Translations under genes and position numbers: made by a program
Source of the DNA: Ruminococcaceae bacterium UBA7217
GTDB taxonomy: Bacteria; Bacillota; Clostridia; Oscillospirales; Acutalibacteraceae
Reading direction: 5' to 3'
Length of the DNA stretch: 23,294 bases
Assembly: GCA_002490425.1 (NCBI GenBank)
Contig: DKTZ01000026.1
Coordinates: 1 to 23,294, forward strand
Notes under the pieces: model-generated
What the model saw: the letters and a program-made list of their open reading frames with translations, nothing else
The model's database searches: none
What the model was told of the DNA's origin: nothing
In this document: in pieces, positions 6,321 through 13,923 of the stretch
How the letters are laid out: every line of letters begins with the position of its first letter
How positions within the stretch are numbered: position 1 is the first letter of the stretch

Positions 6321-8652
6321 AGATGCAAAAATAATTTCAAAGGCAAAATATCAAAAAGATTTGAGCGAGCTTCAGCATTTTGAACTGCACGATGTAATTT
6401 CAGCAGCCTTTTTGTCAACAATTGCAGACAATTGGAAGAAAAGCAAGGAAAGGCATATTTCGGGCAGATGTGCTTACTATTTTTCTGCTGAATTTCTTGT
6501 AGGTAGATTAGTTTTTAATAATCTTGCCGCAAAAGAACTGCTGAATGATGTTGAAAATGAGTTAAAAGAGCTTGGCACAAGCCTTGATATTTTAGAAGGA
6601 ACAGAGGATGCGGCTCTCGGTAACGGAGGTCTCGGCAGGCTTGCCGCTTGCTTTCTTGACAGTGCTGCAACGCTTAATAAACCTCTTATGGGATACGGAA
6701 TCCGTTATAAATACGGACTTTTCAAACAGGAGATTTCGGACGGCTTTCAGATTGAACAGGTTGACGATTGGACACGTTACGGCGACCCGTGGTCTTCAAG
6801 ACACGAGGACGAAGCGGTACGGGTAGATTTTAAGGGTATGAGCGTGCGTGCCGTTCCTTACGATATGCCTGTAGTAGGCTTCAGAACCGATAATGTCGGG
6901 ACACTCCGTCTTTGGCAGAGCGAAGCTCTTGAACCCTTTGATTTTGAAATGTTCAATGAGCAGAAATACGATAAATCCGTTTCTCTTAAAAATAGAGCAG
7001 AAGACATTTCAAGAGTATTGTACCCGAACGACGATACCAACGAGGGCAAAAAGCTACGGCTCAAACAGCAGTATTTCTTTTCAAGCGCATCTTTGCAGGA
7101 TATTATAAGAAATTACAAAAAATATCACGGAACAGATTTTACTCAGTTTGCCGATTTTGTTACGGTTCAGCTTAATGACACGCACCCTGTAATTTCAATT
7201 CCCGAGCTTATAAGACTGCTGACGGAAAATGAGGGGCTTGATTTTGACGCCGCATTCGATATTGCAAAAAATGTATTTAATTATACAAACCATACCGTTA
7301 TGCAGGAAGCTCTTGAAAAATGGGACTTAAAAATTATCCGAGACACTGTCCCGCAGGTTGTTGATATAATTAAAAAGCTTGATAAGAAGCTGAAAAAAGA
7401 ACTCGCAAAGACAGGCTTGTCAAAATCCGACGCCGAAAAGATATATATTATTCAGGACAAGCGTGTTCATATGGCATATCTTGCTGTTTTTTGCTCAAAA
7501 TATGTTAACGGTGTTGCAGAAATTCACACCGAAATTCTAAAAAACAGCGTTCTTAAATCTTGGTATGAGGTTTACCCTGAAAAATTCCAAAACAAGACAA
7601 ACGGCATAACCCAAAGGCGTTGGCTCTATCTTTGTAATCCTGAGCTTGCCGCACTTATTACTGAGCTTTTAGGAACAGACAGTTGGATAAAAAATCTTGA
7701 CAAACTGCATAATCTAACAAAATTTGCCGATGATAAGGCAGTAATTGAACGCTTTGCAAAAATTAAGCAGGAAAAGAAAAATCAGTTGGCAAGATTTATA
7801 AACACTAAAGACGGAATTTCTGTAAATCCCGATACAGTATTTGATATTCAAATTAAAAGATTGCATGAGTACAAGCGCCAGCTTTTAAATATTCTTGCAA
7901 TTCTTGAACTGTATTTTGAAATCAAAGAGGGGACTCTGACAGATTTTACACCGACAACTTTTATATTCGGAGCCAAGTCAGCACCGGGTTATGCCCGCGC
8001 TAAAGGTATAATCAAGCTAATTAACGAGGTAGCCAAGCTCATAGAAAAAGACGATAAAGTATCTAAATACATTAAAGTTGTCTTTATTAAAGATTATAAT
8101 GTGTCCTATGCCGAAAAATTAGTTGCGGCGGCAGATGTCAGTGAGCAGATTTCAACAGCCGGAACGGAAGCGAGCGGTACGGGCAATATGAAACTTATGC
8201 TTAACGGTGCGGTAACCTTAGGCACTTTTGACGGCGCAAATATTGAAATTGTACGTGAAGCAGGCGAGGAGAATAACTATATCTTTGGTGCAACGGTTGA
8301 AAAAATTGAAGATATAAAAGACCGTTACAATCCTAAGGAGTATTACGAAAAAGACAAGCGTATAAAGCGTGTGCTTGATTCTCTTATTGACGGAACGCTC
8401 AATGACGGAAACACAAAGATTTTCAAAGAGCTTTATACATCCTTACTTGAGGGTGCTTCGTGGCACGAGCCTGACCATTATTTCCTTTTGCTTGATTTTG
8501 ACGATTATGTTAAAACCAAAATCAGAGTAAATAACGATTGCAAGGATAAAACGGCATTTTACAGGAAATGCTGGCTTAATATGTGTAATGCAGGCAAATT
8601 CTCGTCTGACAGAACAATTAAAGAGTACTGTAAAGATATTTGGCATATATAG
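6304..8652 (+). CDS. glgP: Glycogen/starch/maltodextrin phosphorylase (GT35)
   Basis: The 782-aa enzyme releases glucose 1-phosphate from alpha-1,4-glucan ends using phosphate and pyridoxal 5'-phosphate (PLP). Family landmarks are GNGGLGRLAACFLDS near the N-terminus, QLNDTHP, NKTNGITQRRW, FDIQIKRLHEYKRQ and the PLP-site block TEASGTGNMKLMLNG, whose Lys630 should carry the cofactor. Length is typical of bacterial GlgP. I chose the ATG at 6304, about 6 nt after an AGGGTGG SD; a GTG at 6295 is in frame but would lie on that SD. The start sits inside the end of malQ. GlgP often carries Pro in the TNGIT(P)RRW motif; here it is Gln. Confidence 0.97.
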   Translation: MSKIIKDAKIISKAKYQKDLSELQHFELHDVISAAFLSTIADNWKKSKERHISGRCAYYFSAEFLVGRLVFNNLAAKELLNDVENELKELGTSLDILEGTEDAALGNGGLGRLAACFLDSAATLNKPLMGYGIRYKYGLFKQEISDGFQIEQVDDWTRYGDPWSSRHEDEAVRVDFKGMSVRAVPYDMPVVGFRTDNVGTLRLWQSEALEPFDFEMFNEQKYDKSVSLKNRAEDISRVLYPNDDTNEGKKLRLKQQYFFSSASLQDIIRNYKKYHGTDFTQFADFVTVQLNDTHPVISIPELIRLLTENEGLDFDAAFDIAKNVFNYTNHTVMQEALEKWDLKIIRDTVPQVVDIIKKLDKKLKKELAKTGLSKSDAEKIYIIQDKRVHMAYLAVFCSKYVNGVAEIHTEILKNSVLKSWYEVYPEKFQNKTNGITQRRWLYLCNPELAALITELLGTDSWIKNLDKLHNLTKFADDKAVIERFAKIKQEKKNQLARFINTKDGISVNPDTVFDIQIKRLHEYKRQLLNILAILELYFEIKEGTLTDFTPTTFIFGAKSAPGYARAKGIIKLINEVAKLIEKDDKVSKYIKVVFIKDYNVSYAEKLVAAADVSEQISTAGTEASGTGNMKLMLNGAVTLGTFDGANIEIVREAGEENNYIFGATVEKIEDIKDRYNPKEYYEKDKRIKRVLDSLIDGTLNDGNTKIFKELYTSLLEGASWHEPDHYFLLLDFDDYVKTKIRVNNDCKDKTAFYRKCWLNMCNAGKFSSDRTIKEYCKDIWHI

Positions 8653-8661
8653 AATAAAAGG

Positions 8662-8690
8662 GGACGGGCTTAAATTCAAGTCCGTCCTTT
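8662..8690 (+). terminator. Probable intrinsic terminator after glgP
   Basis: GGACGGGCTT (8662-8671) pairs with AAGTCCGTCC (8678-8687), giving 10 bp with one G-U and a 6-nt loop. AAA upstream and TTT downstream extend it. The T run is short, so some readthrough into birA is likely. Confidence 0.55.
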
Positions 8691-8718
8691 AGGCAATTTT
8701 AATTCGGAAGTGATTTTA

Positions 8719-9474
8719 ATGGAAGAAATACTCAGCAAGTTTAACTTTATAAATCTTGACGAAACCGATTCAACAAATAACTACATAAAAAAGAATTGGG
8801 AAAGTTTTTCGGATTTAACAGTTGTTTCTGCCGAAATGCAGACAGCGGGAAGAGGCAGAATAGGCAAAAGCTTTTGTTCTCCCAAAGGAACGGGAGCGTA
8901 TTTTTCATTGCTTTTGAAAAATAATATTTCCGTGGAAATATCAAAGCATTTAACCGTTATGGCGGCAGTCGCCGTGTTTGAAGAGCTGCAAACAGTAACA
9001 AACAGCGATGTAAAAATTAAATGGGTAAACGATATTTACATCGACGGTAAAAAGACCTGCGGAATACTTACGGAAGGCTCTGTAAATCCGAAAAAAAGCA
9101 CGCTTGATTATGCAGTAATCGGCATCGGAATAAATCTTGTTAAACCCGAAAACGGTTTTCCTGAGGATATAGCGGATACCGTCACGTCTGTTTTTGAGAA
9201 CAAATGCAGTGAAATGCAAAAGCAAAAATTGATTAACGGAATTGTTTGCAAAATTTATAAAATGCTTATAGGACAGGATGCTGATTACATCGACAGGTAC
9301 AGAAAAAGTTCTTATCTCGACGGCAGGAAAATCAACATAATCCGTGAAAATTCGTCAGAGCCTGCAACCGCTCTTTATATTGACGAAAACTGCAATCTTG
9401 TAGTTAAAAAAGACGAAAACGGCGAAACGGAAACTCTTTTTTCAGGCGATGTCAGCATTAAACCCGAAAAGTAA
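8719..9474 (+). CDS. birA: Biotin--[acetyl-CoA-carboxylase] ligase, HTH-less (group I BirA)
   Basis: This 251-aa cytoplasmic enzyme activates biotin to biotinyl-AMP and attaches it to the lysine of biotin carboxyl carrier domains. The biotinyl-AMP loop is GRGRIGKSF (residues 44-52) followed by SPKGTGAYFSLLL. The catalytic region KWVNDIYIDGKKTCGILTE spans about 101-119. The C-terminal small domain follows. There is no N-terminal DNA-binding domain, so it should not act as the biotin repressor. I prefer ATG 8719, 5 nt after GGAAGTGA; the in-frame GTG at 8710 lies within that SD. Its place behind glgP seems incidental. Confidence 0.93.
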   Translation: MEEILSKFNFINLDETDSTNNYIKKNWESFSDLTVVSAEMQTAGRGRIGKSFCSPKGTGAYFSLLLKNNISVEISKHLTVMAAVAVFEELQTVTNSDVKIKWVNDIYIDGKKTCGILTEGSVNPKKSTLDYAVIGIGINLVKPENGFPEDIADTVTSVFENKCSEMQKQKLINGIVCKIYKMLIGQDADYIDRYRKSSYLDGRKINIIRENSSEPATALYIDENCNLVVKKDENGETETLFSGDVSIKPEK

Positions 9475-9494
9475 AAATGTAACGTTTGCATTAT

Positions 9495-9533
9495 AAAAGG
9501 TTGGCTTGAAAATATATCAAGTCAACCTTTTTT
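9495..9533. terminator. Strong bidirectional terminator between birA and csaA
   Basis: A 15-bp stem (9495-9509 with 9517-9531, one wobble pair) encloses a 7-nt loop AAATATA. On the + strand it ends in a T run (9528-9533); on the - strand it is followed by TTTTATAA. It separates the convergent birA and csaA transcription units. Confidence 0.85.
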
Positions 9534-9552
9534 GTGCGATTTTTATTAAAAT

Positions 9553-9881
9553 TTATCCTAATTTGTCGCCGTTTTCAATTTTGAAATCGGGTGTAACGAG
9601 CACAACGCCCTGTTCTGAATAAGTTCCGAGAACAAGCACCTCGGACATAAAATCGGCAATTTGCCTCGGCGGAAAGTTAACGACCGCCAAAATCTGTTTG
9701 CCGACTAAATCTTCGGCAGAGTAGCATTGTGTTATTTGCGCCGAGGACTTTTTTATGCCTACTTCTTCTCCGAAATCAATTGTAAGCTGATACGCAGGTC
9801 TTTTCGCTTTTGGAAAGGCGTTTGCTGAAATAATTGTACTGCGCGTATGTCTAATTTTTGAAAATCCTCAAATACTGCCAC
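9553..9881 (-). pseudogene. csaA: csaA, tRNA-binding-domain chaperone-like protein, frameshifted
   Basis: From GTG 9881 (SD GAGGTGA) the frame reads MAVFEDFQKLDIR, the CsaA N-terminus. It then shifts at about 9838-9842. In the next frame the rest is intact: STIISANAFPKAKRPAYQL, then FGEEVGIKKSSAQIT, VVNFPPRQIADFMSEVLVLG and a Gly stop. The expected family sequence at the break is IR-x-GTII, and one missing G in GCAGTACA restores it. The interval is 329 nt; one more base gives 330, a 109-aa protein, the normal CsaA length. CsaA is a small dimeric OB-fold tRNA-binding protein with proposed chaperone activity. Everything outside one base is conserved, so this is either a very recent mutation or a sequencing error. 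It follows the acetyltransferase gene by 10 bp. Confidence 0.85.
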
Positions 9882-9891
9882 TGCTTTCACC

Positions 9892-10494
9892 TCAGAGCTT
9901 TATTTTTAAATCCTTAAAGTAGTATTTTCTGTCTTTTTCGCCTATTTCACGGAGTATTCGGCACGGATTTCCGACTGCAATAACATTTTCGGGAATGTCT
10001 TTTGTAACAACCGAGCCTGCACCGATAACCGAATTGTCGCCGATTGTAATACCCGGCAGAACAATAACACCCGCGCCCAGCCAGCAGTTTTTGCCTATGT
10101 GAACGGGAGCGTTAAATTGGTATGCCTGCTCCCGAAGCTCAGGCAAAATCGGGTGCCCCGCCGTGGCTATTGTGACATTAGGACCAATCATTGTGTTTGA
10201 GCCTATGTAAATGTGCGTATCGTCAACTAATGTCAAGTTAAAATTGGCGTACACACAGTCGCCGAAATGGCAGTGCTTACCGCCCCAATTCGAGTGAAGA
10301 GGGGGTTCAATGTAGCAGTCCTTGCCTATTTCCGCAAACATTTCTTTAAGCATTTCCTCACGCTTTGAAAGCTCTGTAGGACGTGTCATATTAAAATCGT
10401 ACAGCCTGTCAAGACACAATAGCTGCTCGCGCATTATCTCCTCATCATCAGGCAAATACAGCTCACGTGTGTGCAGCTTTTCTTTCATACTCAT
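9892..10494 (-). CDS. Sugar O-acetyltransferase, maltose/galactoside acetyltransferase family
   Basis: A 200-aa left-handed beta-helix enzyme that moves acetyl from acetyl-CoA to a sugar hydroxyl. The N-terminus MKEKLHTRELYLPDDEEI is the Maa/LacA-type mac domain. Hexapeptide repeats follow from about residue 70 (HCHFGDCVYANFNLTLVDDTHIYIGSNTMIGPNVTI), with catalytic His in TAGHPI and the typical end VIGAGSVVTKDIPENVIAVGNPCRILREI. ATG 10494 is chosen because AAAGGA lies 9 nt upstream; a TTG at 10503 and an ATG at 10488 are less well placed. Real acceptor sugars of this family are often unknown. It lies between GNAT and csaA genes in the same direction. Confidence 0.92.
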   Translation of the reverse strand: MSMKEKLHTRELYLPDDEEIMREQLLCLDRLYDFNMTRPTELSKREEMLKEMFAEIGKDCYIEPPLHSNWGGKHCHFGDCVYANFNLTLVDDTHIYIGSNTMIGPNVTIATAGHPILPELREQAYQFNAPVHIGKNCWLGAGVIVLPGITIGDNSVIGAGSVVTKDIPENVIAVGNPCRILREIGEKDRKYYFKDLKIKL

Positions 10495-10522
10495 ATTGAA
10501 CAATCCTTTCCAAAAGGCGATA

Positions 10523-10975
10523 TTATAATACTTTTAATAATTTGTAAAATTCACCGTATTCGTCTTTTCCGTCAAAAATTACTTTTGTGAATCCCTTTTT
10601 CCTGTAAAGGTGCAATGCCGTCAGATTGTCTTTATCCACGCCGATTGTCGCTTCGCTGTATCCCATTTGTTTAACTTCATTGAGAATATAATCAATCAAA
10701 ATACCGCCGATTCCTTTATTTCTGTGAGTTGATTTTACGATTAAACGTGAAATATATATCCGCTTGCCAGGTATTGTATAATCGCTGTCGTTCATTTGGA
10801 GTACATAAGCGATTTCACCTATAAATTTACCATTTTCTTTATAAATAAAAACTACACGGTTATTTTCTTCAATTTCCCGACGGAATTTTTCCGTAAATTC
10901 ACAGGCAGACATATTCCATATATTATTGCATTTTTTATAATCTTTTATATCCAATTTTTCAATGGTGTAACTCAT
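10523..10975 (-). CDS. GNAT family N-acetyltransferase
   Basis: A 150-aa single-domain GCN5-related acetyltransferase. The acetyl-CoA pyrophosphate loop is RNKGIGGILIDYIL, and the C-terminal NLTALHLYRKKGFTKV motif is typical. The substrate cannot be told: it could be an amino group on a small metabolite, an antibiotic or a protein. An AGAGG SD precedes the ATG by 10 nt. The 28-nt gap to the sugar acetyltransferase start supports co-transcription with that gene and csaA. No good promoter was seen directly upstream. Confidence 0.9.
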   Translation of the reverse strand: MSYTIEKLDIKDYKKCNNIWNMSACEFTEKFRREIEENNRVVFIYKENGKFIGEIAYVLQMNDSDYTIPGKRIYISRLIVKSTHRNKGIGGILIDYILNEVKQMGYSEATIGVDKDNLTALHLYRKKGFTKVIFDGKDEYGEFYKLLKVL

Positions 10976-11007
10976 AAGAGAGATACCTCTTTTTCATAAG
11001 TATTTGA

Positions 11008-11037
11008 TTTATTTAATCATTACAAATTTTAAATAAA
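11008..11037. repeat. A+T-rich inverted repeat between rrf2 and GNAT genes
   Basis: TTTATTTAA (11008-11016) and TTAAATAAA (11029-11037) are perfect 9-nt inverted repeats around 12 nt. The stem holds only A-T pairs and has no distinct T run, so it is at best a weak terminator for rrf2. It could instead be a protein site. The rest of the 67-nt gap holds only the GNAT SD. Confidence 0.35.
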
Positions 11038-11042
11038 CCGTC

Positions 11043-11462
11043 TTACAAAACTTCTTTCGCATCTTGCATTAAATCCTTAAGCGTTATGCCGTCAAAGTAT
11101 TCGTTTACTGTTTTTTGCAGATTTCTCCACATTGAAATTGTGCGGCACTCATTTGCCCGCTCGCACGCCTTTGCCCCACATTCAAGGCAGGAGACAGGGG
11201 CGAAATTGCCCTCAACAACCCGAAGAATTTCACCGACTGTGTATTCTTCGGGCGCTCTTTTAAGGCGGTATCCGCCGCCCTTACCCTGTACGCCCTCAAT
11301 AAATCCGCTTTTTGACAGCAATGGGATAAACCGCTCCAGATATTTCAGAGAGATTTCCTGCCTTTCCGCAATTTCTTTCATAGGGATATAGCTGTCGCTG
11401 AAGTGCTCCGCAAGGTCAATCAAAACCCGAAGAGAATATCTGCCTTTAGTTGAAATCATCAT
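11043..11462 (-). CDS. Rrf2 family transcriptional regulator (CymR/IscR-like)
   Basis: A 139-aa winged-helix regulator. The N-terminus MISTKGRYSLRVLIDLA and the helix-turn-helix with EISLKYLERFIPLLSKSGFI and the wing GKGGGYRL are diagnostic of Rrf2. Cys92, Cys95, Cys100 and Cys106 form a cluster in the place where IscR binds its Fe-S cluster (IscR uses three Cys), whereas B. subtilis CymR does not work through such a cluster. It may therefore sense Fe-S, redox or sulfide state. It is the last gene behind metY and cysK, so it most likely controls that operon, perhaps together with CysK as CymR does in Bacillus. An SD GAGGT is 8 nt from the ATG. An intrinsic terminator separates it from cysK. 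Confidence 0.93.
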   Translation of the reverse strand: MMISTKGRYSLRVLIDLAEHFSDSYIPMKEIAERQEISLKYLERFIPLLSKSGFIEGVQGKGGGYRLKRAPEEYTVGEILRVVEGNFAPVSCLECGAKACERANECRTISMWRNLQKTVNEYFDGITLKDLMQDAKEVL

Positions 11463-11491
11463 AACATTTTACCTCAATTATATAAAAGCAC

Positions 11492-11523
11492 AAAAATCGG
11501 CACCTGCAAATAGGGTGCCGATT
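11492..11523 (-). terminator. Intrinsic terminator between cysK and rrf2
   Basis: Read on the - strand, AATCGGCACC pairs perfectly with GGTGCCGATT (10 bp, 9-nt loop), followed by TTTTT and later TTTT. It begins 8 nt after the cysK stop. The rrf2 ORF starts only 30 nt beyond, with no clear promoter in that space, so rrf2 is probably expressed by readthrough at a lower level. Confidence 0.8.
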
Positions 11524-11530
11524 AACTTAA

Positions 11531-12460
11531 TCAGTCCGCAAACAGGGGAGTGGACAAATATCTGTCGCCTGTGTCAGGCAAAAGCACAACTATGTTTTTA
11601 CCCTTGTTTTCGGGGCGCTTTGCAAGCTCTGTTGCTGCAAATGCAGCTGCACCTGAAGAAATGCCCACAAGAACTCCTTCACTTCTGCCTATAAGCTTAC
11701 CTGTTTTATATGCGTCATCATTGGAAACGGTGATAATCTCATCGTAAATTTCTGTATTGAGAACATCGGGAACAAACCCTGCGCCGATACCCTGAATACC
11801 GTGCGCTCCCGCCGTACCTTTTGACAGCACAGGTGATAAAGTCGGCTCAACAGCAACGATTTTTACATCGGGATTTTTGGATTTCAGGTATTCGCCCACG
11901 CCTGAAATTGTTCCGCCTGTTCCCACGCCTGCAACAAAAATATCAACATTTCCGTCTGTATCTTCATAAATTTCAGGACCTGTTGTGTCAAAATGCGCCT
12001 TTGGGTTTGCAGGATTCACAAACTGACCTGCTACAATGCTGTCCGGAATTTCCGCCGCAAGCTCTTCTGCTTTTTCAATTGCGCCTTTCATTCCCTTTGC
12101 GCCCTCTGTCAGCACCAATTCTGCGCCGTATGCTTTCATAAGCTGACGGCGTTCAACAGACATAGTTTCGGGCATAACAATAATTATGCGGTAACCCCGT
12201 GCCGCGGCAACGGACGCAAGACCAATGCCCGTATTACCCGATGTGGGTTCAATAATAACCGAGCCTTTTTTGAGTTTTCCCGAATGTTCGGCGTCGTCGA
12301 TCATTGCCTTTGCAACCCTGTCTTTAACTGAGCCGGCAGGATTAAAATATTCAAGCTTAGCAAAAATTTTTGCGTTCAAATTCAATTTTTTTTCAATGTT
12401 AGTAAGCTCCAAAAGGGGAGTTTTACCGATAAGTTCATCAGCTGACTTGTAGATTTTCAT
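11531..12460 (-). CDS. cysK: Cysteine synthase A (O-acetylserine sulfhydrylase)
   Basis: The 309-aa PLP enzyme makes cysteine from O-acetylserine and sulfide. PLP-binding Lys46 lies in NPAGSVKDR, the substrate loop is TSGNTG at residues 73-78, and the phosphate-binding Gly-rich segment is GVGTGGTISGVGEYL. The C-terminal SSGAAAFAA and VLLPDTGDRYLSTPLF are standard. The length is normal for CysK. The SD AAGGAGG lies at the end of metY and the ATG follows the metY stop by 3 nt, so the two sulfide-fixing enzymes are made together. CysK may also partner with the downstream Rrf2 protein, by analogy with CymR-CysK in Bacillus. Confidence 0.97.
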   Translation of the reverse strand: MKIYKSADELIGKTPLLELTNIEKKLNLNAKIFAKLEYFNPAGSVKDRVAKAMIDDAEHSGKLKKGSVIIEPTSGNTGIGLASVAAARGYRIIIVMPETMSVERRQLMKAYGAELVLTEGAKGMKGAIEKAEELAAEIPDSIVAGQFVNPANPKAHFDTTGPEIYEDTDGNVDIFVAGVGTGGTISGVGEYLKSKNPDVKIVAVEPTLSPVLSKGTAGAHGIQGIGAGFVPDVLNTEIYDEIITVSNDDAYKTGKLIGRSEGVLVGISSGAAAFAATELAKRPENKGKNIVVLLPDTGDRYLSTPLFAD

Positions 12461-12463
12461 TAT

Positions 12464-13753
12464 TTATGCCTCCTTAATTGCATCAAAGCCACGCTGTAAA
12501 TCAGCGAGAATATCGTCTATATGTTCAACGCCTATGGAAAGTCTTATTGTGTTCTGCTTAATGCCTTGGTCTAAAAGCTCCTCTTCAGTTAACTGGCTGT
12601 GAGTGGTAGTTGCAGGGTGAATTACAAGGCTTTTTGCATCCGCCACATTGGCAAGCAGTGAAAAGATTTCAAGGCTGTCAATAAATTTGTGCGCTTCTTT
12701 TTGACTGCCCTTAATTTCAAATGTGAAAATCGAACCGCCGCCGTTGGGGAAATACTTTTTATAAAGCTCATTGTCTGGGTGATCGGGCAGTGACGGGTGA
12801 TTAACCTTTTCAACAAGCGGATGATTTACAAGAAAATCAATAACCTTTTTAGTGTTTTCTGCATGGCGCTCCAAACGAAGAGAAAGTGTTTCAACTCCCT
12901 GCAAAAGAAGAAATGCCGCAAAAGGTGAGATTGTAGCGCCTGTGTCACGCAAAAGAATAGCACGAATGTATGTTACAAATGCCGCAGGACCTGCCGCTTT
13001 CACAAATGAAACTCCGTGATAGCTCGGGTTAGGCTCTGAAATTGCAGGATAATTTCCGCTTGTGCTCCAATCAAAGTTACCCGAATCGACAATAATACCG
13101 CCCAGTGTTGTGCCGTGACCGCCAAGGAATTTTGTAGCTGAATGAACAACAATGTCTGCGCCGTGTTCAATGGGACGGATAAGATAAGGCGTTCCGAAGG
13201 TGTTGTCTGCTACAAGGGGTAAACCGTGTTTATGAGCAAGCTCGGCAAGTGCGTCAATGTCAGGAATATCGCTGTTAGGATTACCGAGAGTTTCAATGTA
13301 AATTGCTCTTGTGTTTTCCTGAATGGCATTTTCAACTTCCGCAAGGTCGTGAATATTGACAAATGTCGCCGTAATATTGAAATTCGGAAGCGTGTGAGCA
13401 AGCAGATTGTAGCTTCCGCCGTATATGGATTTTTGCGCAACAATGTGTCCGCCGTTCTGGGCAAGAGCCTCAATTGTGTACGTAATTGCCGCTGCACCTG
13501 AGGCAAGCGCTAAACCTGCAACACCGCCCTCAAGAGCGGCGACACGCTGTTCTAAAACACTCTGCGTGGAGTTTGTAAGTCTGCCGTAAATGTTGCCTGC
13601 GTCCGTAAGATTAAAACGGGCGGCGGCGTGAGCTGAATTTTTAAATACATAGGATGTGGTTGCGTAAATCGGCACTGCACGTGCGTCTGTGGCAGGGTCG
13701 GGGTTTTCCTGACCTACGTGGAGCTGTAAGGTTTCAAATTTAAATTCTGACAT
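12464..13753 (-). CDS. metY: O-acetylhomoserine sulfhydrylase (MetY), Cys/Met metabolism PLP enzyme
   Basis: The 429-aa enzyme makes homocysteine from O-acetylhomoserine and sulfide, the direct sulfhydrylation route to methionine. The start FETLQLHVGQENPDPATDAR and the length near 430 distinguish it from the shorter cystathionine gamma-synthases and lyases (about 380-400 aa). PLP Lys208 is in VVHSATKFLGGHGTTLGG. SGAAAITYTIEAL and YIETLGNPN are further family blocks. The SD is AAAGGAAA, 10 nt from the ATG, and can be buried by pairing with the upstream leader ORF. It is the first structural gene of the metY-cysK-rrf2 operon. Confidence 0.96.
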   Translation of the reverse strand: MSEFKFETLQLHVGQENPDPATDARAVPIYATTSYVFKNSAHAAARFNLTDAGNIYGRLTNSTQSVLEQRVAALEGGVAGLALASGAAAITYTIEALAQNGGHIVAQKSIYGGSYNLLAHTLPNFNITATFVNIHDLAEVENAIQENTRAIYIETLGNPNSDIPDIDALAELAHKHGLPLVADNTFGTPYLIRPIEHGADIVVHSATKFLGGHGTTLGGIIVDSGNFDWSTSGNYPAISEPNPSYHGVSFVKAAGPAAFVTYIRAILLRDTGATISPFAAFLLLQGVETLSLRLERHAENTKKVIDFLVNHPLVEKVNHPSLPDHPDNELYKKYFPNGGGSIFTFEIKGSQKEAHKFIDSLEIFSLLANVADAKSLVIHPATTTHSQLTEEELLDQGIKQNTIRLSIGVEHIDDILADLQRGFDAIKEA

Positions 13754-13759
13754 AATAGT

Positions 13760-13843
13760 AATTTCCTTTCGTTACTGAATGTTAAAGTGTTTATTCGGTG
13801 AAATTTATTTGCAACACCAACACATTCGCCCGAAACGGAAATT
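13760..13843 (-). promoter_or_regulatory. Potential metY SD-sequestering hairpin (translational attenuator)
   Basis: In the - strand RNA, AATTTCCGTTTCG (13843 down to 13831, inside the leader ORF) pairs with CGAAAGGAAATT (13771 down to 13760, which contains the metY SD): 12 base pairs with one bulged G. Inside it a second helix, GAATGT (13827-13822) with ACATTC (13782-13777), adds 6 bp after a small internal loop. The fold hides the metY SD completely. The 5' arm covers codons 12-16 of the leader ORF, just before its Cys codons, so ribosome position on the leader should decide whether it forms. Structure is read by eye; function is inferred. Confidence 0.55.
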
Positions 13844-13876
13844 TTCTCTTAGAAGCTTTTCAAAATAATAATTCAT
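13805..13876 (-). CDS. Cysteine-rich 23-aa leader peptide upstream of metY
   Basis: A 24-codon ORF (stop included) lies in the metY leader, about 40 nt after the predicted transcription start. It has a strong SD (GGAGG, 13891-13887) 10 nt before its ATG. It starts MNYYFEKLLREN and ends RMCWCCK, so three of its last five residues are Cys, encoded TGT-TGG-TGT-TGC. The stop is 51 nt before the metY start. The position before sulfur genes, the SD and the Cys run are what one expects of an amino-acid-sensing leader peptide. I do not recognise it as a named family. No terminator lies between it and metY; instead its mRNA can pair with the metY SD. Confidence 0.7.
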   Translation of the reverse strand: MNYYFEKLLRENFRFGRMCWCCK

Positions 13877-13896
13877 AGCGTATTTGCCTCCAATAT

Positions 13897-13917
13897 TACC
13901 GACCTTTTTAGTTGGTA
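13897..13917 (-). promoter_or_regulatory. Operator-like dyad 1, likely Rrf2 site at the metY transcription start
   Basis: On the - strand the 21-bp site reads TACCAACTAAA-AAGGTCGGTA. It lies within a longer perfect inverted repeat ATATTACC/GGTAATAT (13893-13900 and 13914-13921). It begins right at the predicted transcription start and would block initiation when bound. A second copy covers the -35 box. The regulator is inferred from the rrf2 gene in the same operon. Confidence 0.65.
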
Positions 13918-13923
13918 ATATGC

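Noticed and set aside
13754..13917. SAM (S-box) or T-box riboswitch in the metY leader.
   Set aside because: The leader is only about 164 nt, holds a small ORF, and lacks S-box core elements, a T-box sequence and a terminator.
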